DNA of 64,000 nt from positions 1-64,000 of the forward strand of contig NZ_AP022605.1 of assembly GCF_010728155.1 (NCBI RefSeq), given 5' to 3'. This document shows positions 63,599 to 64,000 of the stretch, one piece after another. The stretch's first letter is position 1, and each line of letters opens with the position of its first letter. The stretch is from Mycolicibacterium doricum. Lineage in GTDB: Bacteria > Actinomycetota > Actinomycetes > Mycobacteriales > Mycobacteriaceae. The notes under the pieces were generated by a model, which saw only the letters and a program-made list of their open reading frames with translations, made no database searches and was not told where the DNA came from. The position numbers and the translations under genes were made by a program.

Positions 63599-64000
63599 AT
63601 GCCACGATTTCCCCGGGACCCGCAAGCCGTGACGGGTCGACGGAGGGAGGGCGCAGCGATCACCGTCCCCGATTTCCATAACGTGCTGACACGGTTCGCG
63701 CAGGGATGCGGGGACCCCGCGGTGTCGGCGGTCGCCGCCCGGCTGGCGGTGCCGCTGCTGGTGGCCGTCAGCGGTCGCGCCGGGGTGGGCCGCACCACGC
63801 TGAGCCGCGCGTTGGCCGGTGCCGGAATCCGGACGGCTCTCGCTGGTGACGACCTCGGGGGGCTACCGGACGTCGCGGTGGTGGTCATCGCCGAGGCGGC
63901 GAAACCGGAGGACCGGTCCTCGGTGGCGGCGTGGCGCGACGCCGGGGTGCCGGTCGTGGTCGTGCGCAACAAGGCCGACCTCGCCGGCCGAGTACCGGCC
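63599..64000 (+). CDS. P-loop GTPase-like protein, N-terminal part (Rv0209-like)
   Basis: The frame is open from ATG 63599 (alternative GTG 63629) to the window end without a stop. It reads PDFHNVLTRFAQGCGDPAVSAVAARL, then LLVAVSGRAGVGRTTLSRAL, a Walker-A-like loop with Arg where Lys is usual, then DVAVVVIAEAA and VVVVRNKADLAG, which matches the NKxD guanine-recognition motif. It is the M. tuberculosis Rv0209 position (beside trmB). The best ribosome site (GGAGGGAGGG at 63640-63649) is followed only by ATC at the right distance, so the start is unsettled. Confidence 0.75.
   Translation, partial: MPRFPRDPQAVTGRRREGAAITVPDFHNVLTRFAQGCGDPAVSAVAARLAVPLLVAVSGRAGVGRTTLSRALAGAGIRTALAGDDLGGLPDVAVVVIAEAAKPEDRSSVAAWRDAGVPVVVVRNKADLAGRVPA

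Overview
The window looks like the chromosome of a rapidly growing mycobacterium (Mycolicibacterium type). It is high-GC with strongly biased third codon positions and many GTG starts overlapping the previous stop (GTGA). Its right half preserves, in order, a gene set I know from Mycobacterium tuberculosis (Rv0181c to about Rv0209): pirin, monoacylglycerol lipase, DUF2786, TIGR04338 metallohydrolase, O-methyltransferase, ilvD, ricR, L,D-transpeptidase, zmp1, two Mce-associated-type proteins, mmpL11, a haem-binding protein, Rv0204c/Rv0205-type membrane proteins, mmpL3, an NYN protein, trmB and an Rv0209-type P-loop protein. Assignments rest on reading the translations; no database search was run.

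Region 1 (1-20.7 kb) is a catabolic island. After the end of an SDR gene come three minus-strand units. Unit A (7176 down to 412): Cys-less thiolase, DUF35 protein, acyl-CoA ligase, crotonase, TIGR03084 protein, AtuA-family protein. Unit B (16196 down to 7286): carboxyltransferase, biotin carboxylase/BCCP, acyl-CoA dehydrogenase, acyl-CoA ligase, catalytic thiolase, two MaoC-type proteins. Unit C (18729 down to 16403): MaoC hydratase and two crotonases. Units A and B share a near-identical GTTAG-N6-CTAAC operator overlapping a TAACGT -10. The parts list (ligase, dehydrogenase, biotin-dependent acyl-CoA carboxylase, crotonases, AtuA) matches the logic of the Pseudomonas acyclic-terpene (Atu/Liu) pathway. 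The thiolase-like/DUF35/MaoC module recalls the retro-aldol step of steroid side-chain degradation. A divergent ligase gene faces unit C across a 400-bp region full of direct repeats.

Region 2 (20.8-28.9 kb) holds a Baeyer-Villiger-type monooxygenase, an F420-dependent LLM oxidoreductase, an acyl-CoA dehydrogenase, a type-B carboxylesterase, an NDMA-type alcohol dehydrogenase, an SCP2-like protein and a small GlsB/YeaQ membrane protein, which together suggest ketone/ester/alcohol catabolism.

Region 3 (28.9-45 kb) begins the conserved mycobacterial block. It is interrupted by a complete IS1634-like element (35071-37023) with 13-bp inverted repeats, an 8-bp target duplication that contains the ilvD stop codon, and a transposase split by a -1 frameshift. 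A RicR operator (38804-38818) controls a shortened DUF305 gene and ricR. A five-gene DUF4129/MoxR/DUF58 cluster sits between the L,D-transpeptidase and zmp1.

Region 4 (45-64 kb) is the zmp1/mmpL11/mmpL3 neighbourhood for mycolate export, cell-envelope lipid and haem handling. It has two extra items: a duplicated haem-binding protein gene and a PrrAB-like two-component system. Several genes here carry perfect in-frame tandem duplications. No tRNA, rRNA or CRISPR was seen.
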